In this document: piece by piece, positions 17,312 through 27,318 of the stretch
Layout of the letters: every line of letters starts with the position of its first letter
Numbering within the stretch: the first letter of the stretch is position 1
NCBI GenBank assembly: GCA_028821775.1
Contig: JAPKFB010000003.1
Location: 1 to 64,000, forward strand
Source of the DNA: Roseibacillus sp.
GTDB taxonomy: Bacteria; Verrucomicrobiota; Verrucomicrobiia; Verrucomicrobiales; Akkermansiaceae
Direction of reading: 5' to 3'
Length of the DNA: 64,000 bases
Position numbers and translations under genes: made by a program
The notes under the pieces: model-generated
Databases searched by the model: none
The model's input: the letters and a program-made list of their open reading frames with translations, nothing else
What the model was told of the DNA's origin: nothing

Positions 17312-20028
17312 TGAAGACATTGGTTGTGACCGGGATGGGGCTGCTGGCACTGAGCTGGTCCACGCTCGGAGCAGAAGAGAGTTCGCTCGCCTGGGAGCGG
17401 TTGCCGGATTTGCCTGACAAAGAAGGCTTCGCCGGAGCCTTTGCCGGGATCGCCAAGGACCCCGCTCAGGGAAAGGAGTTTCTGGTGGTGGCAGGAGGTG
17501 CAAATTTTCCAAACGGGCGACCGTGGGAGAAGGAGAAGAATCCGATCAAGATCTATTATGATCGAGTGTTCACGTTGGAGCTTGGAGCGGAGAAGTTGGA
17601 GTGGCAGGAACTCGGGAGGGAGACGGCGCAGCAGAGGCTGCCCCATCCGGTCGGTTACGGGATGTCCGTGTCGCTGCCCGAGAGGGGATCGTGCCTTTTT
17701 ATCGGGGGGAAGCATGAGAAGGCCCTCGATGAAGTCTGGGAGGTAACAATCGATGCCGGAGGAACGGTGGCAATCACTGCCCGGGCGAAATTGCCCGTGC
17801 CCCTGGTGGAAGGGGTGGCTGGTATGGTGGGCACGAAGGTGATCGTGGCTGGAGGGGCGACCAACAAGTCCGGAGGAGGATTCGAGACGGTGCAGCAGGT
17901 GTTCGTTCTGGATACGAGCCAAGAGGAATGGGAATGGGAGAAGACCTCCTGGCCGGAGTCGGAGAGTGGAGTAAAGGCACGGGGTCGCATGTATCCGGTG
18001 GCCGGGGTGCGCGGTGATAAGTTTTACCTCTTTGGGGGTCGCGACCATGCCGCCAGTGAGGACGAGGCCGGGAACAGGTTTGAGGGGCTCGATTGGTTGG
18101 CGGATTGCTACGAGCTCGATACCACCACCAAGCAGTGGAAGCGGCTTGCCGACATGCCCGAGGCGCGTTCTGCAGCTCCCGCGATGGCGGTGTCGGCTGG
18201 AGTGAGTCACCTGCTCTACCTCGGTGGAGTGCCTGTTCCGTTTCTGCGGGAGCAAGTTGCGGCCCGACCCGCCTTGAACGGGCAGGGTCATGAGCATCCC
18301 GGGTTTCCCAATTCGATCTTGGCGTATGACACGATCACCAACACCTGGGCGCCGGCAGGATCCTTGCCGAGGGAGGTGAACTTTAACTACGAGACCAAGG
18401 CGGACCCGCGCACCTGGGCGACGGTGACCACGCCGGTGGTGTTCTGGGGCGAGAAGGTGTTGATTCCGACCGGTGAGATCAAGCCCGGCGTGCGGTCGCC
18501 GCAGGTCTTGATGGGTGAAATCAAAGAGGAGCGGGCGAGTCTCGGATTGCTGAACTGGATCGTGATCGCAGTCTACTTGTTGGGGATGGTGGGGATCGGT
18601 TACTGGTTCATGAAACGGAAGGCGGCGGCCACGACGGAGGCCTATTTCCGGGGAGGGCAAAAAATCCCCTATTGGGTGGCAGGCTTGTCGATCTTTGCGA
18701 CCGTCCTGAGCTCGATCACCTTCATGAGCATCCCGGCGCGGGCCTATCAGACCGACATCACCTGGTACATCGGTCAGCTCGCCATGTTGCTCATCGTCCC
18801 GATCGTGGCCTTCTGCTATCTGCCCTTTTTCCGGAAGCTCGATCTGACCAGCGCCTATCTCTATCTGGAGCGGCGCTTCAATCTGGCAGTGCGTTTGTTC
18901 GGGAGCCTGTCCTTCATCATTCTGCACATTGGGCGCGTGGCAATCGTGCTCTACCTCCCTGCAGTGGCGCTGGCAGCGGTTTCAAACATTGATGTCGATC
19001 TGGCGATCATTCTTATCGGCGTGCTCTGCGTGATCTATACCGTGATGGGTGGCATTGAGGCCGTGGTGTGGACCGATGCGGTGCAGGCGATTGTCCTGAT
19101 GGGGGGTGCCGTTCTCTGTCTGCTGCTGGTCCTTTTCAATGTGGAGGGCGGAGTCGGGGGAGTGATGGAGGTGGCCCAGACCGATGCGAAGCTCCTTCAG
19201 AATCTGACCATGGAGTTCAACATGAAAGACGGGACCACCACCGTGTATGTTCTCCTGGTGGCGTTCTTCTTCAATTCGTTCCTGCAATACACGTCCGGTC
19301 AGGATGTCATTCAGCGCTACGTCACGACCAAGGACGTGGGGTCGGCGCGGAAGTCGCTTTGGCTCACGATGTGGATGTCGGTCTTTGGATCGATCATCTT
19401 CTTCCTCCTGGGAACCGCACTCTATGCCTTTTACAAATCGCAGCCTGAGCTTCTGGATCCGGCCATGACGAAGGGGGATGGGATTCTGCCGTTTTTCATC
19501 ATGCAGCAATTGCCCGCGGGAGTCGCGGGACTGATCATCGCGGCGGTCTTTGCGGCATCCCAGTCCTCGGTTTCCAGCTCGCTCAACAGTGTCGCCACCG
19601 CGTGGACCAAGGACTTTGATGCACGATTGATCCGACCCAACGCCTCGGACGCGCACTACTTGTTTTCGGCGAAGATGGTTGTGGTGGTCACCGGGGTGCT
19701 TGGGATTGGGGTGGCGACCATCATGGCACATTCCAATATCGAGAATGCCTTCAAGACCTTCCTTGGGATTGTCGGATTGTCATCCGGGTCGCTGGGGGGG
19801 CTCTTTGCGCTCGGGGTCTTTACGAAGAAGGCCAATGGCACCGGGGCCCTCATCGGTGCGCTGGTGGGCATTGGGGCGGTCGCGACGGTCAAGTTTTCCG
19901 GCGCTCCGGTCACGGGATTGCTTTATGCCTTCATCGGATTCACTTCGTGCTTCGTGGTGGGTTATCTCGCCAGCTTGATCTGGGGTGGATCCGACGAGAA
20001 GGGCGAGGGATTGTCGGTGCATGGATGA
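17308..20028 (+). CDS. NanM-like kelch mutarotase fused to SSS-family sodium symporter
   Basis: A 906-residue two-part protein. Residues 1-22 form a signal or leading helix. About 30-400 is a kelch beta-propeller of the N-acetylneuraminate epimerase (NanM) type, with repeats marked by VVAGGANFPN, LFIGGKHE, VIVAGGATN, FYLFGGRDH and LYLGGVPVP. From about residue 412 a sodium:solute symporter follows, with about 13 membrane helices and motifs TEAYFRGGQKIPYWVAG, GGIEAVVWTDAVQ and FAASQSSVSSSLNSVATAW. I infer that the external propeller converts alpha- to beta-sialic acid and the symporter imports it with Na+. It overlaps nanA by four bases. ATG 17311 is an equal start choice. Confidence 0.92.
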   Translation: MMKTLVVTGMGLLALSWSTLGAEESSLAWERLPDLPDKEGFAGAFAGIAKDPAQGKEFLVVAGGANFPNGRPWEKEKNPIKIYYDRVFTLELGAEKLEWQELGRETAQQRLPHPVGYGMSVSLPERGSCLFIGGKHEKALDEVWEVTIDAGGTVAITARAKLPVPLVEGVAGMVGTKVIVAGGATNKSGGGFETVQQVFVLDTSQEEWEWEKTSWPESESGVKARGRMYPVAGVRGDKFYLFGGRDHAASEDEAGNRFEGLDWLADCYELDTTTKQWKRLADMPEARSAAPAMAVSAGVSHLLYLGGVPVPFLREQVAARPALNGQGHEHPGFPNSILAYDTITNTWAPAGSLPREVNFNYETKADPRTWATVTTPVVFWGEKVLIPTGEIKPGVRSPQVLMGEIKEERASLGLLNWIVIAVYLLGMVGIGYWFMKRKAAATTEAYFRGGQKIPYWVAGLSIFATVLSSITFMSIPARAYQTDITWYIGQLAMLLIVPIVAFCYLPFFRKLDLTSAYLYLERRFNLAVRLFGSLSFIILHIGRVAIVLYLPAVALAAVSNIDVDLAIILIGVLCVIYTVMGGIEAVVWTDAVQAIVLMGGAVLCLLLVLFNVEGGVGGVMEVAQTDAKLLQNLTMEFNMKDGTTTVYVLLVAFFFNSFLQYTSGQDVIQRYVTTKDVGSARKSLWLTMWMSVFGSIIFFLLGTALYAFYKSQPELLDPAMTKGDGILPFFIMQQLPAGVAGLIIAAVFAASQSSVSSSLNSVATAWTKDFDARLIRPNASDAHYLFSAKMVVVVTGVLGIGVATIMAHSNIENAFKTFLGIVGLSSGSLGGLFALGVFTKKANGTGALIGALVGIGAVATVKFSGAPVTGLLYAFIGFTSCFVVGYLASLIWGGSDEKGEGLSVHG

Positions 20029-20348
20029 TGAGCAAGCCGGTGACAGAGCTGCGTAATCTGGGTCCTCGCTGTGCCGAGTGATTGGCGCTGATTGGAATCT
20101 GTGATGAGGGGGCCCTGCGCAGGGCGGTGGAGGCTTATCGGGAGTTGCTCGTGCAGGAAGTAACCAAGTGGCATCGGATGTGGCTCTATGCGCTGGAGGA
20201 TGTCGATTGTTTGCAGCTTGTCCCTGAGAAAATGCGGGAACTGGAGAGCGAAGCAGGGGTGGAGCTGGGCTCCAAATTCGAACGAACGGATGCACGTTGC
20301 TTGATAGGAGATCCGCTCTCGATCCTGGTGGCGAGGCCGAAATCCTGA
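20028..20348 (+). pseudogene. TfoX C-terminal-domain protein with in-frame TGA
   Basis: The frame starts at ATG 20028 overlapping the symporter stop and reads MSKPVTELRNLGPRCAE, then TGA at 20079-20081, then LALIGICDEGALRRAVEAY and HRMWLYALEDVDCLQLVPEK in the same frame. This is the stand-alone TfoX C-terminal domain (LGPKSAEWL...IGI...VEAYRRL...MWLYALEGAL). The interrupted position is commonly tryptophan, so TGG to TGA is the simplest explanation. About two residues are also missing before VEAY, and the last 25 residues look unrelated. The domain is thought to act in small DNA- or RNA-binding regulators. Probably inactive. Confidence 0.68.
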
Positions 20349-20395
20349 TTGCCAGAGGGGCGGGGACGGCGCATTCTGTGGACCGTTGTTTCCCA

Positions 20396-21811
20396 ATGCC
20401 TGTGCGAATTCTGATTTCTCTCGTTGTGGTGGTCCTTCTGGTGTGCCCGCGAGGCAGCGCCGCCGAGGAGCGCCCGAACGTGGTGCTCTTTCTGATCGAT
20501 GACTTGGGATGGATGGATCTCGGCTGTCAGGGGAGCACCTACTATAAGACGCCGAATATTGATCGCCTGGCAGCGAGGGGAGTGCGCTTCACGAATGCCT
20601 ATGCCGCCTGCGCGGTCTGCACTCCGACGCGGGCGAGTGTGATGACCGGAAAGTATCCGGCGCGTACTCTGATGACGCAATGGTTGCCGGCCGGGCGATG
20701 GAGTGCGACCAGCCATCGGATGCGGGAAGGGCGGTTTCTGCGGGGATTGCCGCTGGAGGAAATCACCCTCGCGGAAGCCTTACGCGCGGAGGGCTACCGG
20801 ACGCTGCATGTCGGGAAGTGGCACCTAGGCGCTCCTCCCTTCTCTTCGCCGACCCAACATGGGTTCGAGGTCAACATTGGGGGGAGTGAGCATGGTGCTC
20901 CGGGGGCCTACTTTTATCCTTACACCGGCAAGTGGACGGTGCCAACCACGGGGAACCCGGTGACCAAGGTGACTCTCCCGGACGGAAAAGAGGGTGAGTA
21001 TCTCACTGATCGGCTCACCGATGAAGCGCTCGCCCTGATTGCGAAACACCGGGAGGATGCCTTCTTCCTCTACTTTCCCCACTACGCGGTGCACACGCCG
21101 CTGCAGGCCCAAAAAGAAATGGTTTCCCGCTATCAGAAGGTGCCGAAGGCTCAGCGGCAGGGGAAGCCGGTCTACGCCGCGATGGTGGAGAGCGTTGACC
21201 AGAGTGTCGGGCGAGTGATGAAGTCGCTGGAGGAGCATGGCCTCGCGGAGCGCACGTTGATCATCTTCACCTCGGACAACGGAGGGTTTGCGGGAGCGAC
21301 TGATCATGCGCCGCTGCGCGCCAATAAGGGATCGCACTATGAAGGAGGGATTCGAGTGCCGTTCATGGTGACGGGGCATGGCGTGACGGAGCGCGGAGTG
21401 GAATGCGATGTGCCGGTGATCACGAACGATCTCTATCCCACGATCCTTGAGGTCCTTGGGTTGCGGGCGCGACCCAGGCAGCATCTCGATGGGGTGAGCC
21501 TCGCACCAATCCTGAACGGAACCGGAGCGATTGAGCGGGATGCGCTCTTCTGGCACTACCCTCACTACAACCGTCATCCTCAGAGTGCGCCGGTTTCCAT
21601 CGTGCGGAAGGGGCCGTGGAAACTGATCGCGTTTCTGGAAAGCGGGAACCTGGAGCTCTATCACCTGGCGAAGGATCTGGGAGAGGCGAAGGACCTCGCG
21701 CTCATCGAGCAGGATCGGGCGCAGGTGCTGAAGAAGTTGCTGGATGATTGGAAATCGCAGGTGGGAGCCGATCCGATGCTTCCGAATGCCCGATTTGGTG
21801 GTCGGCCGTGA
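20396..21811 (+). CDS. Secreted arylsulfatase-type sulfatase (S1 family)
   Basis: From ATG 20396 the protein has 471 residues with a signal peptide (cleavage near SAA-E, residue 23). S1 sulfatase elements: NVVLFLIDDLGW (Asp35/36 calcium ligands), the formylglycine site CTPTR at 75-79 followed by TGKYPAR, HVGKWHLG, and SDNGG. It should remove sulfate esters from glycans after Cys75 is oxidised to formylglycine. The HTPLQAQKEM region and the CTPTR form fit exo-sulfatases of carbohydrates; the substrate is not identifiable. It overlaps the next sulfatase start (TGATG), making a three-sulfatase operon behind the sialic acid genes. Confidence 0.93.
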   Translation: MPVRILISLVVVVLLVCPRGSAAEERPNVVLFLIDDLGWMDLGCQGSTYYKTPNIDRLAARGVRFTNAYAACAVCTPTRASVMTGKYPARTLMTQWLPAGRWSATSHRMREGRFLRGLPLEEITLAEALRAEGYRTLHVGKWHLGAPPFSSPTQHGFEVNIGGSEHGAPGAYFYPYTGKWTVPTTGNPVTKVTLPDGKEGEYLTDRLTDEALALIAKHREDAFFLYFPHYAVHTPLQAQKEMVSRYQKVPKAQRQGKPVYAAMVESVDQSVGRVMKSLEEHGLAERTLIIFTSDNGGFAGATDHAPLRANKGSHYEGGIRVPFMVTGHGVTERGVECDVPVITNDLYPTILEVLGLRARPRQHLDGVSLAPILNGTGAIERDALFWHYPHYNRHPQSAPVSIVRKGPWKLIAFLESGNLELYHLAKDLGEAKDLALIEQDRAQVLKKLLDDWKSQVGADPMLPNARFGGRP

Positions 21812-23211
21812 TGAAGGTGCTCGCGGTCATTGTTCTGACCCTCGGAGGGTATTTTGTTTTTCCTGGCGGAGCGGCAGCGAGGAAACCGGATGTTCTTTTC
21901 ATCATTGTTGATGACATGAACGACTGGATCTCGTTGCTCGATCCTGAGTCGCCGATCAAGACGCCACATCTTGAACGATTGGCGAAGCGTGGGATGTTGT
22001 TCACGCGCGCCTATTGCATATCACCTGCCTGTAATCCTTCCCGTGCTGCCACCCTGACTGGTTTGCGACCGTCGACGACCGGGGTCTATGGCAACAAGAG
22101 TGACTGGCAGCGAGCGCTCCCTGAGCGGAATACCATCATGCAGTTGTTCCAGAGGGCGGGATATTCGGTGAAGGGAGCAGGCAAGGTTTTTCACCACCAG
22201 CTTGAGGGAGCCTTCCACGACGAGAGCTCCTTCGACGAGTTTCAAGCGATGGCACCGCAAAACATGCCTCCAAAGAAGCTGAATGGTGCGCCCGGTTATG
22301 GTTCGCGCAATACGGACTGGGGTGCGTGGCCGGCGGATGAGATGGCGACCATCGATTTTCGCACCGCGGACTACTGCATCGAGGCCTTGAAGAACCCTCC
22401 TGCTGAGAAGCCGCTCTTTCTCGCTTGCGGCATTTTCAAGCCCCATTCGCCGTTCTTTGCGCCGCCACGATATCATAAGGGGGTGGCGGGCATTCATCCT
22501 CCGGTGCGGCGCTCTGATGACTGGAAGGACCTGCCTGCCGGCGCGAAATCACTGCTGGGAAATAAGAAGTGGTTCTGGGAAGGAATGATGAAGCTGGACC
22601 GGCGGGTGCCCCACTCGTTCACGGATTTTGTGGAAGCCTACGCGGCGTGTTGTACCTTTGCGGATGCTCAAATCGGAAGAGTGCTCGATGCTCTCGATGC
22701 CAGTCCGCGCGGGGCCGAGACGATTGTGGTGCTCTGGTCCGATCATGGGTTTCATCTTGGCGAGAAAGACCACCTTGAGAAGTTTGCGCTCTGGGAAAAG
22801 AGCACCCATGTGCCCTTGATCATCGTTGCGCCGGGGGTGACCAATGCGGGCAGTCGATTTGAAGATCCGGTCGATCTCTCGGTCCTCTATCCCACTTTGG
22901 CGGAATTGGGTCAGCTTCCGATCAGGGGGAGAGTTGAAGGGAGGAGCTTGGTGCCGATGCTGACAGGCAAACAATCCAGTTGGACGGATCCCGCGGTGAT
23001 GACCTATGGGCGGGGTAACCACGCCGTGCGAAGCAGGCGCTGGCGCTACATTCGCTACGCCGACGGAACGGAGGAACTCTACGATCACGACAACGATCCT
23101 CACGAGTGGGTCAACCTGGCTGCGCGCCGGGAGCATGCAGGGGTGAAGGCTGCGCATCGGAAGTGGTTGCCGAAAGAGGAAGCAAAGCGCGTCCCGGACT
23201 TGAGAAAGTAA
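21811..23211 (+). CDS. Secreted iduronate-2-sulfatase-like sulfatase
   Basis: A 466-residue S1 sulfatase from ATG 21811 with a signal peptide ending near AAA-R (residue 24). Motifs: DVLFIIVDDMNDW, CNPSR at 74-78 then TGLRPST, GIFKPHSPFFAPPRY, and WSDHGFHLGEKDHLEKFALWEKSTHVP. The FKPH and GFHLGEK patterns are characteristic of the iduronate-2-sulfatase-like group acting on glycosaminoglycan-like chains. Middle gene of the sulfatase operon; only 2 bp separate its stop from the next ATG. No sulfatase-maturing enzyme is in the window, so activation must be supplied from elsewhere. Confidence 0.93.
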   Translation: MKVLAVIVLTLGGYFVFPGGAAARKPDVLFIIVDDMNDWISLLDPESPIKTPHLERLAKRGMLFTRAYCISPACNPSRAATLTGLRPSTTGVYGNKSDWQRALPERNTIMQLFQRAGYSVKGAGKVFHHQLEGAFHDESSFDEFQAMAPQNMPPKKLNGAPGYGSRNTDWGAWPADEMATIDFRTADYCIEALKNPPAEKPLFLACGIFKPHSPFFAPPRYHKGVAGIHPPVRRSDDWKDLPAGAKSLLGNKKWFWEGMMKLDRRVPHSFTDFVEAYAACCTFADAQIGRVLDALDASPRGAETIVVLWSDHGFHLGEKDHLEKFALWEKSTHVPLIIVAPGVTNAGSRFEDPVDLSVLYPTLAELGQLPIRGRVEGRSLVPMLTGKQSSWTDPAVMTYGRGNHAVRSRRWRYIRYADGTEELYDHDNDPHEWVNLAARREHAGVKAAHRKWLPKEEAKRVPDLRK

Positions 23212-23213
23212 CG

Positions 23214-24671
23214 ATGAAGAGGAGAATCATTTCAGCGCTGGTGCTTGCGGTCGCCCTTTGGCCGCTGGCGCGAGGCGAAGGGCCGTTCAATGTGCTCTTC
23301 ATCGCGGTCGACGATTTGCGACCGATCTTGGGGTGCTATGGCGACAAGGTCGCCCTTACGCCGAAGATCGATCAGCTCGCGAGTGGGGGGACCTTGTTCC
23401 GCAGGGCCTACTGTCAACTGGCGGTGTGCAGTCCCTCTCGGCTCTCGCTCATGACGGGACGCCGTCCGGATACCATTCAAGTCTGGGACCTCGGCACGCA
23501 CTTTCGCCAGGTGATGCCGGAGGTGGTGACTCTGCCCCAGCATTTCAAGAATCATGGGTATCACACGCGCTCGTTGGGTAAGATTCTTCATGGAAGCGGC
23601 TCGCCCGCGAAGGATCCGCCCTCGTGGTCGGAAAGTCCCCGACACGATGTCACTCGAGATCCCAAAGGGCGTTACGCGACGGCAGAGAATTTGAAGGGCA
23701 AGGGCCTGAAGCGGGCGGCCTCTGAGTCGGTGGCCGTCCCGGATGAAGCTTACCTCGATGGCAAGGTTTGCGTCGACGCGCTGCGTGCCTTGGAGGAGTT
23801 GAAGAAGAGGGAGAAGCCCTTCTTTCTCGCGGTTGGGTTTCGCAAGCCCCATCTCCCATTCTGTGCTCCGAAACGCTATTGGGAACTCTACGATCGGGAC
23901 GCGATCCCCGAGCCCGCAACGAGCACTCATCCTGAGGGAGCCCCCGAGTTGGCGGTGCGGAGTTGGCGGGAATTGGAGGGCTACACCGACATTCCATCCG
24001 ACCGAAAGATGACGGCGGCAAAAGTGCAGGAACTTCGCCACGGCTACTACGCCTGTGTGAGCTACATCGACGCGCTGGTGGGGCGGCTCCTGGACCGCTT
24101 GGAGGCGCTCGGCCTGGAGGAAAAAACGGTGGTGTGTCTCTGGGGCGATCATGGGTTTCATCTCGGTGAGCAGGGTCTCTGGACCAAGGCGAACAACTAT
24201 GAACTGGCCACGAGGGTGCCGCTCATTATCTCGGTTCCGGGACAGAAGGGCCCTGGTGCAGAATCAAGGGCCCTGGTGGAACTGGTTGATTTGTATCCCA
24301 CCCTGGTAGCGGTGTGTGGACTGGAGGAGCCGGAGGGCATGGAAGGGACCAGCTTTGCCCCCCTGTTGGAGAATCCCGACCGTCCGTGGAAAACGGCGGT
24401 CTTCAGTCAGTATCCGCGCGCGCGAAGTGGGCACCGCCATCGCGGTCACGGCGACTTGATGGGCTATGCAGTGCGCACCGAGCGGTATCGCTACGTCGAG
24501 TGGCGGGATTGGAAGACGGGGACAGTGGAGGCGCGAGAGCTCTATGATCAGGATGCTGATCCGCATGAAATGACGAACTTGGCGCCGGCTCCCGGGCAAG
24601 AGCAGGTCGTGGAGCGCCTTGGTAGGATCCTGGCAAGGGGCTGGGAAAAGGCACGACCGCCGCAACGATAA
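23214..24671 (+). CDS. Secreted iduronate-2-sulfatase-like sulfatase
   Basis: A 485-residue S1 sulfatase from ATG 23214; an upstream GTG would run into the preceding gene. Signal peptide MKRRIISALVLAVALWPLARG. Motifs: NVLFIAVDDLRP, CSPSR at 72-76 followed by TGRRPDT, VGFRKPHLPFCAPKRYW, and WGDHGFHLGEQGLWTKANNYE. These match human-type iduronate-2-sulfatase spacing closely (VDDLRP, SPSR, RRPDT, RKPH, GFHLGE). It is the last of the three overlapping sulfatase genes; an aminotransferase of a different pathway begins 58 bp later. Confidence 0.94.
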   Translation: MKRRIISALVLAVALWPLARGEGPFNVLFIAVDDLRPILGCYGDKVALTPKIDQLASGGTLFRRAYCQLAVCSPSRLSLMTGRRPDTIQVWDLGTHFRQVMPEVVTLPQHFKNHGYHTRSLGKILHGSGSPAKDPPSWSESPRHDVTRDPKGRYATAENLKGKGLKRAASESVAVPDEAYLDGKVCVDALRALEELKKREKPFFLAVGFRKPHLPFCAPKRYWELYDRDAIPEPATSTHPEGAPELAVRSWRELEGYTDIPSDRKMTAAKVQELRHGYYACVSYIDALVGRLLDRLEALGLEEKTVVCLWGDHGFHLGEQGLWTKANNYELATRVPLIISVPGQKGPGAESRALVELVDLYPTLVAVCGLEEPEGMEGTSFAPLLENPDRPWKTAVFSQYPRARSGHRHRGHGDLMGYAVRTERYRYVEWRDWKTGTVEARELYDQDADPHEMTNLAPAPGQEQVVERLGRILARGWEKARPPQR

Positions 24672-24729
24672 CCCTTCCAAGCCTTTTTGGTTGGCAAGCG
24701 GGTTGGCAGGAAGAGGATGGCGATCAGCA

Positions 24730-25845
24730 ATGAGCGAATTTGCACAACTAAATCCTGCCGAGCGAATCCTGATGGGGCCCGGGCCCTCCACCGTGCCTGC
24801 TCGGATCTTACAGGCGATTGGAGCCCCCACCTTGGGGCACCTCGATCCGCAATACATCGAAATCATGGACGAGACCTGCGCGATGTTGCGCCGAGTCTTT
24901 CAAACGGAAAACGCGCTGACCTTTCCGGTTTCTGCGACTGGTATGGCGGGCATGGAAGCGATTGCCAGCAACCTCGTGGAGCGGGGCGATGAAGTGATCG
25001 TGTGCGTGAATGGGGTGTTTGGTGGACGCATGAAAGACATCATGGAGCGCTGTGGTGCGACCGCCCACCCAGTGGAGGCGGAGTGGGGGGAGATTGTGAC
25101 CGATGAAGCGGTGGCTGAGGCCGTTCGGGCTCACCCCAAGGCGAAGTTGGTGACGATCGTGCACGCGGAAACTTCGACCGGAGCGCATCAGCCCCTGGAG
25201 AAGATTTCAAAGATTGTGCATGAGGCGGGGATGCTCCTGGTGGTCGACGCGGTGACCTCGCTGGCCGGGCATCCGGTGAAAGTCGACGAATGGGAGATCG
25301 ATGCCATCTTTTCGGGAACCCAGAAGTGCCTTTCGTGTCCCCCCGGGCTTTCCCCGGTCTCGTTTTCGGAGCGCGCGCTGGCGGTGATCGACGGGCGGGA
25401 GAGCAAGCCCCAGAGCTGGTACTTTGATGTTTCGATGTTGCGCGCTTATTACTCCGGGAGCGGGAAGCGGGCCTATCATCACACCGCGCCCATCAACATG
25501 ATCTATGCCTTACGGGAAGCCTTGGCGATTGTCCTGGAAGAGGGCTTGGAGAATCGCTTCGAGCGTCATCGCCAGATGCATCACCGCTTGCGCGAGGGGC
25601 TGAAAATGCTGGGGATCTCCTACATTCCGAAAAATTCGCTCCACACCTTGAATTGCGTTTCCATTCCGGAAGGAGTTGACGATGCGCAGGTAAGAAGTCG
25701 CCTGCTCAGCGAGTACTCGATTGAGATTGGGGCGGGGCTCGGTCCGTTCGCAGGCAAGGCGTGGCGGATTGGGCTCATGGGCCATGCGGCCACTCAGCGA
25801 AATGTGGACTTGTTCCTCGCTGCGCTGGAAGAGGTCATGAAGTGA
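24730..25845 (+). CDS. Alanine--glyoxylate (or serine--glyoxylate) aminotransferase, class V
   Basis: A 371-residue PLP enzyme from ATG 24730. Landmarks: LMGPGPSTVP, SATGMAGMEA (phosphate-binding loop), VHAETSTGA, VVDAVTSLAG with Asp173, and SGTQKCLSCPPGLSP with Schiff-base Lys199. A YYSGSGKRAYHHTAP substrate loop follows. These are the signatures of alanine-glyoxylate aminotransferase, which converts glyoxylate to glycine. It sits 27 bp before glcD, giving the block glycolate to glyoxylate to glycine. It could also serve as a serine-pyruvate aminotransferase. Confidence 0.92.
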   Translation: MSEFAQLNPAERILMGPGPSTVPARILQAIGAPTLGHLDPQYIEIMDETCAMLRRVFQTENALTFPVSATGMAGMEAIASNLVERGDEVIVCVNGVFGGRMKDIMERCGATAHPVEAEWGEIVTDEAVAEAVRAHPKAKLVTIVHAETSTGAHQPLEKISKIVHEAGMLLVVDAVTSLAGHPVKVDEWEIDAIFSGTQKCLSCPPGLSPVSFSERALAVIDGRESKPQSWYFDVSMLRAYYSGSGKRAYHHTAPINMIYALREALAIVLEEGLENRFERHRQMHHRLREGLKMLGISYIPKNSLHTLNCVSIPEGVDDAQVRSRLLSEYSIEIGAGLGPFAGKAWRIGLMGHAATQRNVDLFLAALEEVMK

Positions 25846-25872
25846 TGGGATTGAAAGAGTAGAGAGCTGCCG

Positions 25873-27318
25873 ATGAATCAAAGTGCGCTGAATGAACTGA
25901 GTGCGTTGTTGCCCGCTGAGCGGGTGATGACGCAGGATGCGCATCTGGCGGCTTATGAGTCGGATGGGCTGACCGCCTTCAAGGCGAGACCACGGGCGGT
26001 GGTGGTGCCGGAGACGGCAGAGGAGGTCATCGAGGTGGTGCGCTGGTGTCATGAGCGGGAGGTGCCCTTTGTGGCGCGTGGAAGCGGGACCTCCCTGTCG
26101 GGTGGATCGTTACCGGTGGAAGATGGAATTGTGATCGCCCTGAATCGATTGAATCGAATCCTGGAAGTGGATCCCATCGATCGCGTGGCGGTGGTGGAGC
26201 CGGGAGTGATCAACCTTGATGTCAGTCGCGCCGCTGAGCAATACGGCCTGCACTTTGCCCCTGATCCATCAAGTCAGTCGATCTGCACGATTGGAGGGAA
26301 TGTGGCGTTCAATTCGGGGGGCGCACACTGTTTGAAATACGGGATGACTTCCAATCATGTGATGGGGCTGAAGGCCGTACTGGCCACCGGGGAAGCGGTC
26401 GAGTTTGGGGGGCGCAGCCGGGAGCAGATTGGGCCCGACCTCACGGGATTGTTTTGCGGATCGGAAGGGCTTTTCGGAGTGGGATTGGAGTTTACCCTGC
26501 GGCTCCTTCCCAAGGCGGAGGATTTTCACACCGTGTTGGCCGGTTACGGATCGCTGGAAGAAGCGGGCAGCGCCGTTTCGGCCGTGATCGAATCCGGCTT
26601 GCTGCCGGGCGCGCTGGAGATCATGGATGCGCTCGCGATCGAAGCGGCGGAGGCGGCGGTGGCCTGTGGCTATCCGAAGGGTGCGGAAGCGGTGCTCATC
26701 GTGGAGCTGGAAGGACCGGTCGAGAAGGTCGCCGCCGAGCGGGAGCAACTGGACAGAATTTTGAAGGACACCAACTCGTTCGAAGTGCGGGTGGCTGCGA
26801 ATGCAGAAGAGCGCATGACGATTTGGCGGGGGCGCAAGAGCGCCTTCTCCGCGGTGGGGCGACTAAGTCCGGACTTCATCGTGCAGGATGGGGTGGTTCC
26901 GCGCAGCCGGCTGGGAGAGGCGCTCCGGCGCATCGGTGAGATGTCCAAAGAGACCGGCTTGCGGGTCGCGAATGTCTTCCACGCGGGCGACGGCAACCTG
27001 CACCCGCTCATTCTCTATGATGGACGGGTGGAAGGGGGACTGGAACGCGCGGAGGCTCTGGCGGGACGTATTCTGGAGATGTGCGTGGAGATGGGCGGAT
27101 CGATTACGGGCGAGCACGGAGTCGGGATGGAGAAGCGTGACTTTTTGCCCGGGATGTTCTCGGATTATGACATCGCGGTCATGAAGCGGGTGCGGGCGGC
27201 TTTTGATCCCAAGGAAGTGGCAAATCCGGGGAAGATGTTCCCCGGAGCGGAGGCCCCGGCCCTGTCTCAGCACGGGCTGCACCCCCTGGAAAAGGCGGGC
27301 GTGATTTCGAGAGAGTAA
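25873..27318 (+). CDS. glcD: Glycolate oxidase FAD subunit GlcD
   Basis: A 481-residue FAD-linked oxidase. The FAD-binding type 4 domain spans about 35-220 with [30 protein letters not shown] and [13 protein letters not shown]. The C-terminal domain has [20 protein letters not shown] and [18 protein letters not shown]. GlcD with GlcE and GlcF oxidises glycolate (or D-lactate) to glyoxylate and passes electrons to the quinone pool. The stop overlaps the glcE start (TAATG). Order aminotransferase-glcD-glcE-glcF, all on the plus strand, implies one operon. Confidence 0.96.
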   Translation: MNQSALNELSALLPAERVMTQDAHLAAYESDGLTAFKARPRAVVVPETAEEVIEVVRWCHEREVPFVARGSGTSLSGGSLPVEDGIVIALNRLNRILEVDPIDRVAVVEPGVINLDVSRAAEQYGLHFAPDPSSQSICTIGGNVAFNSGGAHCLKYGMTSNHVMGLKAVLATGEAVEFGGRSREQIGPDLTGLFCGSEGLFGVGLEFTLRLLPKAEDFHTVLAGYGSLEEAGSAVSAVIESGLLPGALEIMDALAIEAAEAAVACGYPKGAEAVLIVELEGPVEKVAAEREQLDRILKDTNSFEVRVAANAEERMTIWRGRKSAFSAVGRLSPDFIVQDGVVPRSRLGEALRRIGEMSKETGLRVANVFHAGDGNLHPLILYDGRVEGGLERAEALAGRILEMCVEMGGSITGEHGVGMEKRDFLPGMFSDYDIAVMKRVRAAFDPKEVANPGKMFPGAEAPALSQHGLHPLEKAGVISRE

